From assembly GCA_964496475.1 (NCBI GenBank), contig CAZBZS010000028.1, forward strand, positions 1-27,405: a stretch of 27,405 bases of DNA. Direction: 5' to 3'. This document shows, in pieces, positions 1 through 7,519 of this stretch; within the stretch, counting starts at the first letter, position 1; the number at the start of each line of letters is the position of its first letter. Origin of the DNA: JASLPR01 sp964496475. Lineage in GTDB: Bacteria; Chloroflexota; UBA11872; VXNJ01. Below the pieces are notes generated by a model. That model was not told where the DNA came from. It did no database searches and saw only the letters and a program-made list of their open reading frames with translations. Both the position numbers and the translations under genes were made by a program.

Positions 1-1599
1 CATCGGATTTTCCTCGGGCAACTCGGTGATGAGCGCCTCGGTGGTGAGGATCATGCTGGCGATGGAGGCGGCGTTCTCCAATGCGGAGCGCGTAACCTTG
101 AGCGGATCGATGATCCCGGCCTCGACCATGTCCACGTATTCCTCGGCGATGACATCGAAACCGATGAACGGGTTCTTTTCTTCTTCGCGCCGGCGCATGA
201 CTTCCTGGGCTACGACGCCGCCGTCGTAGCCGGCGTTGGCCACTATCGCCTTCAGAGGGGCCGACAGCGCGATCCGGAGGCTACGGATGCCAGCGGCCTC
301 GTCGCCTTCGACTGCTACGTCGTCGAGCGCCGAAAGGGCGTTTACCAGGGCGACGCCGCCGCCGGCGACAATGCCTTCTTCGATGGCGGCGCGCGTGGCC
401 GAGAGGGCGTCTTCGACGCGGTGCTTCTTCTCTTTCAGCTCGGTCTCGGTGGCCGCACCGACCTTCAGGACGGCCACGCCGCCGGAAAGCTTGGCAAGCC
501 GCTCTTGCAGCTTCTCGCGGTCGTAGTCGGAGGTGGACTCTTCCATCTGGGCGCGGAGCTGATTCACCCGGGACTCGACGGACTCTTCGGTGCCGTGGCC
601 TTCGACGATGGTGGTGGTGTCCTTGTCGCAGACGACGCGGCGGGCCCGGCCGAGGTCTTCGAGGATCACGCTGTCCAACCGTCGACCCATGTCTTCGGAG
701 ACGACGGTGCCGCCGGTGACGATGGCGATGTCCTGGAGCATTTCCTTGCGGCGATCGCCGTAGCCCGGAGCCTTGATCGCTAGGCAATTGAGCATGCCGC
801 GTAGCTTGTTGACTACCATGGTCGCGAGGGCTTCGCCGTCGATGTCCTCGGCGATGACGATGAAGTCCTTTTTGCCGGTCTGGGTGACCTTCTCCAGGGT
901 GGGCAGGATGTCGGAAACGGCGGAGATCTTGGAGTCGGTGATGAGGATGGAGGGATCTTCGATCTCCGCTTCCATCCGCTCCTGGTTGGTGGCGAAGTAG
1001 GGCGAGATGTAGCCGCGGTCGAACTCCATGCCCTCGACGTATTCCTCTTCTAGGCCGAGGCCTTTGGAGTCCTCGACGGTGATGGCGCCGTCTTTACCGA
1101 CCTTGTCCATGACCTTGCCGATGAGGTCACCGATCTCCTGATCGGCGGCGGAGATGGCTGCGATCTGAGAAATCTCGTCGCGGCCCTTGATCTGCTTGGA
1201 CTGCTTCTTCAGGTTAGCAACCAGCGCGTCGACACCCTTCTGGATGCCGCGCTTGATGATCATGGGGTTGGCGCCGGCAGCTACGTTCTTGAGGCCTTCC
1301 TTAAGAATGGTCTGGGCGAGGACGGTGGCGGTAGTGGTGCCGTCGCCAGCGACGTCATTCGTCTTGCTGGCCGCCTCTTTGATGAGCTGGGCGCCCATGT
1401 TGGCGAATGGCTCTTCGAGTTCGATTTCCTTGGCGACGGTTACGCCGTCATGGGTGACGGTAGGTCCGCCGAATTTCTTGCCTAGGGCGACGTTGCGCCC
1501 CTTGGGGCCCAGAGTTGTGCGGACGGCGTTGGTAACCGTGTCGATTCCGCTGATCAGGTGAGCTCGCGCTTCGGCGTCGAGTGCTACTTGCTTGGCCAT
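1..1599 (-). CDS. groEL: GroEL (60 kDa chaperonin), C-terminal end cut by the window edge
   Basis: ATP-dependent cytosolic chaperonin that folds proteins inside a double-ring cage. The reading frame runs without a stop from the ATG at 1599 to base 1, giving 533 residues that cover nearly the whole family length (about 540-550). Only the short flexible tail is missing. Family landmarks are visible: the start MAKQVALDAEARAHL, the ATP-site GDGTTTATVLAQ near residue 86, and the C-terminal ITELPEENP at the edge. A Shine-Dalgarno-like GGAAGG lies just upstream of the ATG. There is no groES immediately upstream. The next gene is divergent (M67 peptidase at 1917), so this copy is either monocistronic or followed by genes outside the window. 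No CIRCE (HrcA) operator is visible in the upstream region; a different hairpin lies at 1687-1709. Confidence 0.97.
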   Translation of the reverse strand, partial: MAKQVALDAEARAHLISGIDTVTNAVRTTLGPKGRNVALGKKFGGPTVTHDGVTVAKEIELEEPFANMGAQLIKEAASKTNDVAGDGTTTATVLAQTILKEGLKNVAAGANPMIIKRGIQKGVDALVANLKKQSKQIKGRDEISQIAAISAADQEIGDLIGKVMDKVGKDGAITVEDSKGLGLEEEYVEGMEFDRGYISPYFATNQERMEAEIEDPSILITDSKISAVSDILPTLEKVTQTGKKDFIVIAEDIDGEALATMVVNKLRGMLNCLAIKAPGYGDRRKEMLQDIAIVTGGTVVSEDMGRRLDSVILEDLGRARRVVCDKDTTTIVEGHGTEESVESRVNQLRAQMEESTSDYDREKLQERLAKLSGGVAVLKVGAATETELKEKKHRVEDALSATRAAIEEGIVAGGGVALVNALSALDDVAVEGDEAAGIRSLRIALSAPLKAIVANAGYDGGVVAQEVMRRREEEKNPFIGFDVIAEEYVDMVEAGIIDPLKVTRSALENAASIASMILTTEALITELPEENPM

Positions 1600-1686
1600 T
1601 CAGATTCCTTCCACCCTCTTTTGTGAAACGAAATTGGGTCGCTATTACTACTCTGCGGGATCTGGCCCGAGGCCATCTCCGCGCAC

Positions 1687-1709
1687 GCCATCCTCTATCG
1701 GAGGACGGC
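1687..1709 (-). promoter_or_regulatory. Inverted repeat in the groEL leader
   Basis: A 9-bp arm (GCCATCCTC) is followed after 5 nt by GAGGACGGC. In the RNA read toward groEL the arms pair completely, with one G-U wobble; in the other strand the same position is an A-C mismatch. This favours a role in the groEL-direction transcript, about 90 nt upstream of its start codon. It has the arm length of CIRCE but neither its sequence nor its 9-nt spacer. It could be a repressor operator, an RNA thermosensor element or chance. In the plus direction it is followed by AATTTTTATT, so a terminator reading is also possible. Confidence 0.35.
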
Positions 1710-1916
1710 AATTTTTATTGGATCCTCTTTAAGAAAAATCGCCTCGCGGACCGGAAACTGGTCGGGAAGCGTATTGAACTTGGCCCGCAATTGTAACAGC
1801 CGCACGGGTGGGAGTTAAGTCAGGTCGGGCCAGTTGTTACTGGCGTTGAGGTTGCGCGGAGGCTAAACCCGAAAATGGATTGGAGCCGCGGGCGGGTCGG
1901 TTCTCTAAAATGGCGC

Positions 1917-2321
1917 ATGACCCTGCAACTAACCGCTAGGTATCTCCGTGAGATGGACGCCCATTGCCGCGCCCATGTACCGGAGGAGGCGTGCGGCATC
2001 CTGGCCGGTACGGACGACACGGTGGTCAGCGTGCATCCGGCGGAGAATGTCATGCACAGCCCGGTGGCCTATCGGGTAAATCCGGCGGACCAGATCCGCA
2101 TATTCAATGAAATATACGACAGGGACCTGGACGACATCGGGTACTTCCATTCGCACCCGTTTTCGGAGCCGTATCCGTCCCCAACCGACGTTCGCGAGGT
2201 TCATATCGGCAAGGTCCGGCTGGTGATCCTGTCGCTGCGGGGGCCGGAGCCAGAGGCGCGCTCGTTCTGGGTTGGCGACGGGGAGATAGAGGAGGAGCAG
2301 ATAGAGGTGGTGGAGGGATAG
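1917..2321 (+). CDS. JAMM/MPN (peptidase family M67) metallopeptidase
   Basis: Zinc-dependent JAMM-fold hydrolase of 134 residues, the size of stand-alone bacterial M67 proteins. These cleave C-terminal extensions from ubiquitin-like sulfur carriers or release cysteine from carrier adducts. The full JAMM signature is visible: the catalytic Glu in PEEACGILAG (about residues 22-31), then HSHP with H78 and H80, and S88 and D91 in SPTD, matching HxH-x7-S-x2-D. Start: an in-frame ATG at 1875 would add 14 residues (MDWSRGRVGSLKWR) with no family counterpart, so the ATG at 1917 is preferred; neither has a clear Shine-Dalgarno site. The gene lies 22 bp before larE on the same strand, suggesting cotranscription with a sulfur-transfer enzyme. 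The physiological substrate cannot be read from the sequence. Confidence 0.88.
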   Translation: MTLQLTARYLREMDAHCRAHVPEEACGILAGTDDTVVSVHPAENVMHSPVAYRVNPADQIRIFNEIYDRDLDDIGYFHSHPFSEPYPSPTDVREVHIGKVRLVILSLRGPEPEARSFWVGDGEIEEEQIEVVEG

Positions 2322-2343
2322 CGGCGGGGGTTAGACTTTCAGT

Positions 2344-3213
2344 ATGAGCGCGATCAGTAAGCCGGGTAGCACTGTGGCGACAAATCCTGAATTGCTGACG
2401 AAATACGAAGGCCTGCTGGCGAATCTGCGCGGGCTAGGCAGCGCGGTGGTGGCCTATTCTGGCGGCGTTGATAGCACCTTCTTGGCGTTCGCATCCCACC
2501 GGGCATTGGGCGATAGTGCCGTCGCAGTGACCGCCGAGTCGCCGAGTTACTCGGACAAAGACCGCCGGGACGCCCTGCGGTTCGGGGAGCAGATTGGCAT
2601 TCGGCATGTTTTTGTTAAGACCTCTGAGATTGAAAACGAGGCCTACGCCGTTAATGACTCCAGCCGCTGCTACTTCTGCAAGGAGGAGCTGTTTTTGCGG
2701 CTGGGCGAGTTTCGGAAAGAGAATCCGGAGTATGAATTCGCCATTTACGGGCCGGTGACCGACGACCTGGGTGACTTCCGCCCGGGCATGGAGGCGGCGA
2801 TGCTGGCGGGCGCGCGAGCGCCGCTGGTGGAGGCCGATCTCAGCAAGGCGGAGGTCCGGGTTCTGTCGCTACACTTTGGGCTGGAGTCGTGGGACAAGCC
2901 CGCCGCTCCCTGCCTGTCGTCGCGCGTCGCCTACGGTGAGTACATCACCGCCGAGAAGCTATCCCAGATCGAGCAGGCCGGAGCNNNNNNNNNNGAAGGG
3001 TTCACGGAGTTCCGGGTGCGGCATCACGACAACGTGGCCAGGTTGGAGCTGCGGACCGAGGACTTTGAGCGGTTCTTCGCCGACGGCCGCCGCGACCGCA
3101 TCGTGGAGAATCTGAAGTCCGTTGGCTACACATACGTCACTCTGGATGCTCAGGGCTTTCGCTCGGGGTCTATGAATGATGTACTTGAGATGCTGCCTGT
3201 TATTCCGGCTTAG
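2344..3213 (+). CDS. larE: LarE-type ATP-dependent sulfur transferase (PP-loop)
   Basis: LarE adenylates the pyridinium dicarboxylate precursor and transfers sulfur to it during synthesis of the nickel-pincer nucleotide of lactate racemase-type enzymes. The 289-residue frame shows the PP-loop SGGVDS at residues 39-44, CYFC with C109 and C112, and PAAPCLSSR with C190, the position of the sulfur-donating cysteine. The sequence GFTEFRVRHHDNVARLEL after the gap is typical LarE C-terminal half. Ten N at 2985-2994 interrupt the gene but the frame is kept on both sides; by comparison with the usual A-x(7)-G-F spacing about one codon may be missing. The stop overlaps tail-to-tail with the broken PIN gene. 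No larB, larC or larA is in the window. The C109/C112/C190 trio resembles LarE members reported to bind an iron-sulfur cluster. Confidence 0.92.
   Translation: MSAISKPGSTVATNPELLTKYEGLLANLRGLGSAVVAYSGGVDSTFLAFASHRALGDSAVAVTAESPSYSDKDRRDALRFGEQIGIRHVFVKTSEIENEAYAVNDSSRCYFCKEELFLRLGEFRKENPEYEFAIYGPVTDDLGDFRPGMEAAMLAGARAPLVEADLSKAEVRVLSLHFGLESWDKPAAPCLSSRVAYGEYITAEKLSQIEQAGXXXXEGFTEFRVRHHDNVARLELRTEDFERFFADGRRDRIVENLKSVGYTYVTLDAQGFRSGSMNDVLEMLPVIPA
2985..2994. other. Assembly gap (10 N) inside larE
   Basis: Placeholder of ten N. Both sides are coding and in the same frame, so the true length is 10 or differs from it by a multiple of three. Confidence 0.95.
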
Positions 3214-3942
3214 GTTGCCGGATACCGCGGAGACGTTCCAACATCTCTCTCGGAAACATCACATCGGCCGAGACCTCCTGAACGAACTCAGTGAGGGTTT
3301 GGTACATCCGTTTGTCAGCGGTGACGTACCAGTCGCACAGACCAGCATAGAAAGCGTGGTGATAATCCATCTGGTCCCCCAGTTCTGTCGCCGGTCTCCC
3401 AGGCCGCTAACCCTCTCAGGGCCGTGACGTATTCCAGCCCAACCCGGGTGCACGGCAGGAGCTGGTAGTCGGCCAGCATCAGCCGCCTGCTTGAAATAGT
3501 CACGCTCTCTTCGGATGTGACCTTTCACGGCCTTCTTAGCCTCCATAACGTCGGCTGCTACCTGATGCCGCCATTCGTCCGGGGCATTTCCATCCTTCAG
3601 GAAGCGAAGGGAGAGATTGAAGACTTTGTTGTTGCGCATGTCAAAATAATCAGCGCGTCGGAGCATACGATTTTCCAGCCTCGCGTCGATTTCGAGAGCG
3701 ACCGTTTCAACCGAGTCCAGTAATTTGCGCCTGTCGCCGAACTGCCAGAGAAAGCCTGCAAGCTGCGTTCTGTGCACGCGCCGCGTTATTGGAACTATTT
3801 TGTCCAGTTGGCAGGATGAAACGAGAATCTGGGTTTACTGTAACGCTGCGGAGCCGACGCACCGAGAGTTGAGAGCGTCAAACACTCCATCGATTGCCGA
3901 TGTGTCGAGGTAAACTCTCGTCCGATCAGCCAGAATCTCCAC
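3200..3942 (-). pseudogene. Broken PIN-domain-like protein gene
   Basis: PIN-fold proteins are usually toxin ribonucleases or RNA-processing nucleases. Pieces of one protein can be followed through three frames. The start (GTG at 3942) gives VEILADRTRVYLDTSAIDG, with the first PIN acidic motif. The same frame then meets a TAA at 3837-3835 and continues with TQILVSSCQLDKI and HRTQLAGFLWQFGDRRKLL to about 3485. The next piece (ADYQLLPCTRVGLEYVTALRG) is in a second frame. The last piece (ELGDQMDYHHAFYAGLCD, then WYVTADKRM), with the C-terminal acidic residues, is in a third frame and ends at TAA 3202-3200. That is one nonsense codon and two frameshifts, near 3485 and 3400. The gene starts 21 bp after the MOSC stop, so it was probably cotranscribed with it. 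No antitoxin is recognisable. Sequencing error is possible but less likely with three lesions. Confidence 0.72.
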
Positions 3943-3963
3943 AAGCCTAGCGCCGAATGACCT

Positions 3964-4443
3964 TTACTCCAGCGCGACGGCATCGCCGACGCGGACGAAA
4001 CCTTCCTGGATGACGCGGGCGTACCAGCCGCGACGGCCGACGAGGGTCTTGATGAATTCGGCCTGTTTCTCTTCGCCGACGTACGGTAGCTGGCCGAGAA
4101 TCCGGCAGGGCATGTCGTTCTCGGCGATCTCGGCGACGACCTCGCCGATGCGTAGCCGGACGCCGACGTCGAAGTCGGCGTTGACCATGCCCTCGGTGGT
4201 GACGTTCTCGCCCAGGTCGCCGGGCTTGACGGGCCAGCTCTCGTTGTTGAGGTCGCGCATGGTCTCGACCGGGAAGATAAGCAAGGCCCGGCCCGGGTTG
4301 TCGCTGTCCTGCTCGTGCCGGTGCCGGTTGTAGTCGCCTTCCATTCCCTCGGCCGTCACCCGGGCCGAATCGACCGGCAGCTTTGGCAGGCGTAGGCCGC
4401 CGGCCTCCTTGCTTTTCACATGCAGACCGATCACCTTCGCCAC
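3964..4443 (-). CDS. MOSC domain-containing protein
   Basis: MOSC (MoCo sulfurase C-terminal) domains carry sulfur or bind molybdenum-cofactor-like and activated-sulfur species. The 159 residues form one MOSC domain: PGDLGENVTTEG at about 74-85, the conserved cysteine C113 in NDMPCRIL (proposed sulfur carrier), and the closing GWYARVIQEGFVRVGD. The start is the GTG at 4443, decided by GGAGG seven bases upstream. Stand-alone MOSC proteins of this size include YiiM-like enzymes; the substrate here is unknown. It heads a two-gene unit whose second member is the broken PIN gene. Confidence 0.88.
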   Translation of the reverse strand: MAKVIGLHVKSKEAGGLRLPKLPVDSARVTAEGMEGDYNRHRHEQDSDNPGRALLIFPVETMRDLNNESWPVKPGDLGENVTTEGMVNADFDVGVRLRIGEVVAEIAENDMPCRILGQLPYVGEEKQAEFIKTLVGRRGWYARVIQEGFVRVGDAVALE

Positions 4444-4581
4444 TGTTATCCCTCCGGGAGCCTTCCTGTTGCCGCCGAGTTACTTGAAATTAGCACGCGC
4501 ACGGCCGCGCGGTGAATTTGCGATGGCGGCCTTCGGTCCGGTGGGCCGCTTCATCTCTGAAACTAGAAGTCCCGGCGGTGC

Positions 4582-4872
4582 CTAGCGGAGGGGGGTGGCG
4601 GAATCGGGAACTATCCGCCAGATACGGACTCCGGAAGTGCCGGCGTCGGCCTCGTCGCCGGGCGGGTGATCGGCGAAAAGCTCGGCGAAATACAGCCCGT
4701 CGGTACCGTAGACCAGCCCCGAGATCGTGGCATGGCCGGTGCCCCCGTATTCCATGAAAATGGTCTGTCGAATGAGAAGGCTGAAATTGTGGGATTCCGT
4801 CGGTGCGGTCTGGCGGCGGATTGGCAAGGTGTTTACCGGCGAATCGAAGACTGCGGCGGGGCCGAGGGCCAT
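4582..4872 (-). pseudogene. Possible C-terminal remnant of a beta-propeller (sugar dehydrogenase-like) protein
   Basis: The last 55 or so residues of this short frame read like the end of a soluble PQQ-dependent sugar dehydrogenase or NHL-type propeller: GHATISGLVYGTDGLYFAEL, then SGVRIWRIVP near the C-terminus. The roughly 40 residues before it (MALGPAAVFDSPVNTLPIRR onward) do not look like a propeller. There is no room for the missing 300 or more residues before argS, so I read it as a truncated leftover; a small unrelated protein is the alternative. The rest of 4444-5017 holds only the MOSC ribosome-binding site and the argS leader. Confidence 0.35.
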
Positions 4873-5017
4873 CGTTGACGCTACCCCTGTGCGGCGCTAC
4901 CCTTCTGGGCACTGAAGAAGGATCGCTCTGGCCGGCGCCTTGGGACGGATCGCGGGCAGCCGGGAGCGGTCTTTTGTTTCCGCCTGAGCGAACAATTTTC
5001 TCTTTCGGGAGCCGCGC

Positions 5018-6700
5018 GTGACAGTCCGTGAGCAGATCGAGCAACTTTTGGGCCGGGCGTTGACCGCGGCCCAGGCGGCCGGCCGTCTGCCGGACATCGA
5101 TCCTGATGATCTTGGACTTGAACAGTCGCGGGTGAAGGAAGCGGACTACTCCAGCACGCTGCCGATGCGGCTGGCGCGGGCGGTGGGGGCGGCTCCCCGG
5201 GAAATTGCCGAAGCGCTCGTTGATTCCATGGAACCCTCCGAAGCGCTAGCCGGGGTCTCGGTGGCCGGTCCGGGATTCATCAACTTCGTGCTCGCCGACG
5301 ATTGGCTGGCGGGTCAGGTGGAAGGGATCAACGCTGCCGGGGAAGAATTCGGCAGGTCAGGAGGTGGCGCTGGAAAGCGCGTGCAGGTGGAATTCGTGAG
5401 CGTCAACCCGACGGGTCCGCTGACGGTGGGACATGGTCGTGGGGCGGTGCTGGGGGACGTGCTGGCGCGGGTGCTGGCGGCGGCGGGCTATGAGGTGCAG
5501 CGTGAGTACTACGTGAACGATTCGGGCAACCAGGTACGGCTGCTTGGGGCGTCGATGTATTCGCACTATGCGGCCGAGTTCGACACCGAGGTGACGTTTC
5601 CGGCGGGCGGCTATCTGGGCGACTATGTTGTCGATTGGGCGCGGGAGATCGCCGCCGAGGAGGGCCGTCGCTACCTGGAGCTGTCGGAAGATGAGGCGGT
5701 GGCGGCATTTACGGAGGCGGGAATGGAGCGGGCGCTCGCGGCGATCCGCGAGCACCTGGGTGAGATCGGCATCGAGTTTGAGAGCTGGTTCCACGAATCC
5801 GAGTTGCACGCCGCCGGAGCGATCGAGCGGGTAATCGAGCGTCTGCGGGGCGGTGGGTTCGTGTCGGAGCGGGAAGGGGCGGTGTGGTTCACTCACGGCG
5901 ACGGCAGTGCCGACCAGGAGAATGTGTTGGTGAAGCGCACGGGCGAGCCGACGTACCTGACGTCGGATATCGCGTATCACCGCAATAAGTTTGAGAGCCG
6001 GAAAATGGACTGGGTAATCGACATCCTGGGTGCCGATCACCACGGTCACGCGCCGCGCATGCTGGAGGCGATGGACGCGCTAGGGATCGCCCGAGAACGG
6101 CTGACATATGTGATCTGCCAGATGGTGCATGTGGTGGTTGAAGGTGTCCCGGTGAAGCAGAGTAAGCGGGCGGGTGATTTTGAGTTGCTGTCGCAGCTGG
6201 TGGCGGACGTGGGAGCCGACGCCACCCGGTATCACATGCTCACCCGCTCGGCGGACAGCCAGATGGATTTCGATGTTGATCTGGCTCGCTCCCAGACGGA
6301 GGAGAATCCGGTCCACAAGATCCGTTACGGGCATGCGCGGATCGCCAGCATCCTGCGAAACGCCACCGAACAGAAAATCGACTTCGCCGGGGCCGATCTG
6401 AGTCGACTTACCGAGCCGGAAGAGCTGGACCTGATCCGCACGATGCTTGATTTCCCGGAGATGCTGGCCAACGCCGCGGAGAGCTTGGAGCCCCATCATC
6501 TGCCGCACTTCGCGCTGAGGCTGGCGGGGCAGTTCAATTCGTACTACCACGTACACCGGGTGATATCGGAGGACAAGGAGAAGACGAGGGCCCGGCTGCA
6601 ACTGGTGTCGGCGGTGAAGCAGGTGTTCGGCATCGTGCTGGGGCTCATGGGCATTTCGGCTCCGGAGCGGATGATTCGCGAGGAGCAGCCGACCGTTTGA
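5018..6700 (+). CDS. argS: Arginyl-tRNA synthetase
   Basis: Class I aminoacyl-tRNA synthetase that charges tRNA-Arg in the cytosol. The 560 residues match the family length. In order: the N-terminal Add1/DALR-type entry domain (about 1-110), the HIGH-equivalent NPTGPLTVGHGRG at about 130-142 (PLTVGH replaces the usual PLHIGH), YYVNDSGNQ near 165, and DILGADHHGH in the Rossmann core. The KMSKS region is replaced by KQSKRAGDF at 380-388, as is common in ArgS, and the anticodon-binding helical domain ends the protein. The start is the GTG at 5018, with GGGAG about eight bases upstream. The deleted Na/Pi gene follows 113 bp downstream on the same strand. Confidence 0.97.
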   Translation: MTVREQIEQLLGRALTAAQAAGRLPDIDPDDLGLEQSRVKEADYSSTLPMRLARAVGAAPREIAEALVDSMEPSEALAGVSVAGPGFINFVLADDWLAGQVEGINAAGEEFGRSGGGAGKRVQVEFVSVNPTGPLTVGHGRGAVLGDVLARVLAAAGYEVQREYYVNDSGNQVRLLGASMYSHYAAEFDTEVTFPAGGYLGDYVVDWAREIAAEEGRRYLELSEDEAVAAFTEAGMERALAAIREHLGEIGIEFESWFHESELHAAGAIERVIERLRGGGFVSEREGAVWFTHGDGSADQENVLVKRTGEPTYLTSDIAYHRNKFESRKMDWVIDILGADHHGHAPRMLEAMDALGIARERLTYVICQMVHVVVEGVPVKQSKRAGDFELLSQLVADVGADATRYHMLTRSADSQMDFDVDLARSQTEENPVHKIRYGHARIASILRNATEQKIDFAGADLSRLTEPEELDLIRTMLDFPEMLANAAESLEPHHLPHFALRLAGQFNSYYHVHRVISEDKEKTRARLQLVSAVKQVFGIVLGLMGISAPERMIREEQPTV

Positions 6701-6813
6701 ACCGGTCCGGGGACGGGTGGAGTCCCGAACGAGATTGACCGCGCAGTATCCTTGCCGCCATTTTTCCGTGGTGAGATGCTGTTTTGGATGAGGCGACGTG
6801 ATCGTTTCTGAGC

Positions 6814-7503
6814 TTGTTGGGCGGGGTGGCGCTGCGTCTCTATGGCATGCGGATCGCCAGGGAAGATCTGCAACAGGTGGCGGGCACGCGGCTGCGCCGG
6901 GTGGTGGGGACAATGACCGGCAACCGCTTCAAGGGTGCGGCCCTAGGAGCCGGAGTGACGGTGCTGATGCAGAGCTCGAGCGCGACGACGGTGCTGCTGC
7001 TGGGGCTGGTGGAGGCGGACCGATTGGAGCGGGACATCCGGTCGTTTCTGACTCAGATGTCGGAATCACGGCTGACGGACGAACTCACCCGCCGGCGGCT
7101 CGGCCTGCTGTATGCCGTGAATGACCTGGAGAGCGTCGGCGACATTCTGGACAAGAACTTGACGGAGCTGACGCTGAAAAAGATTCATGGCCGGCACACG
7201 TTCTCGGATGAGGTCTGGCGGGAGGTCGAGGGCTTTCATCGGCGAATTGAACAACTGGTCGAACGTGCGGTCTCGGCGCTGGCCTCGGGAAACGTGGATC
7301 TGGCGGCGGAGGTGATAGAGGAGCACGACCAGATTGCCGACTGCGAACATGAGTTGCAGCTGGCGCACATTGGCAGACTGAACGAGGGCACGGCGGAGAC
7401 GATCGATACCAGCGACATTCACATAGACGTGGTGAGTGATCTCAGTCGGATCAGCGCGCACGCCCGGACTCTGGCCCAGGTGGTGTGGGTCGATCTGCGG
7501 TAG
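6814..7503 (+). pseudogene. Na/Pi cotransporter (NptA/PhoU-type) with most of the membrane domain deleted
   Basis: Full-length bacterial Na/Pi cotransporters of this kind are about 540-560 residues: two inverted membrane repeats, each with a QSSSATT motif, then a PhoU-like helical domain. Here the 229-residue frame starts normally (LLGGVALRLYGMRI), reaches the first QSSSATTVLLLGLVEADRL (about 53-71), and passes directly into the PhoU-like region (RDIRSFLTQMSE, then LLYAVNDLESVGDILDKNL). About 300 residues, including the second QSSSATT repeat, are missing without loss of frame. It starts at a TTG (6814 or 6817) with no clear Shine-Dalgarno site; a stop lies at 6799-6801. Transport seems impossible, but an expressed PhoU-like regulator cannot be excluded because the frame is open. 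Confidence 0.68.
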
Positions 7504-7519
7504 GGGAACCGGGACGGCG

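Noticed and set aside
281..787. A 168-residue minus-strand frame inside groEL
   Set aside because: Almost pure Arg/His/Gly/Pro; an out-of-frame shadow of groEL.
1600..1800. CIRCE operator for groEL
   Set aside because: Neither the TTAGCACTC/GAGTGCTAA arms nor the 9-nt spacer occur. The GAGTGCTAC at 1580-1588 lies inside the coding region without a partner arm.
5357..6913. Long minus-strand open frames across argS
   Set aside because: They are antisense to a confidently identified gene, Arg/His/Pro-rich, and arise from third-position GC bias.
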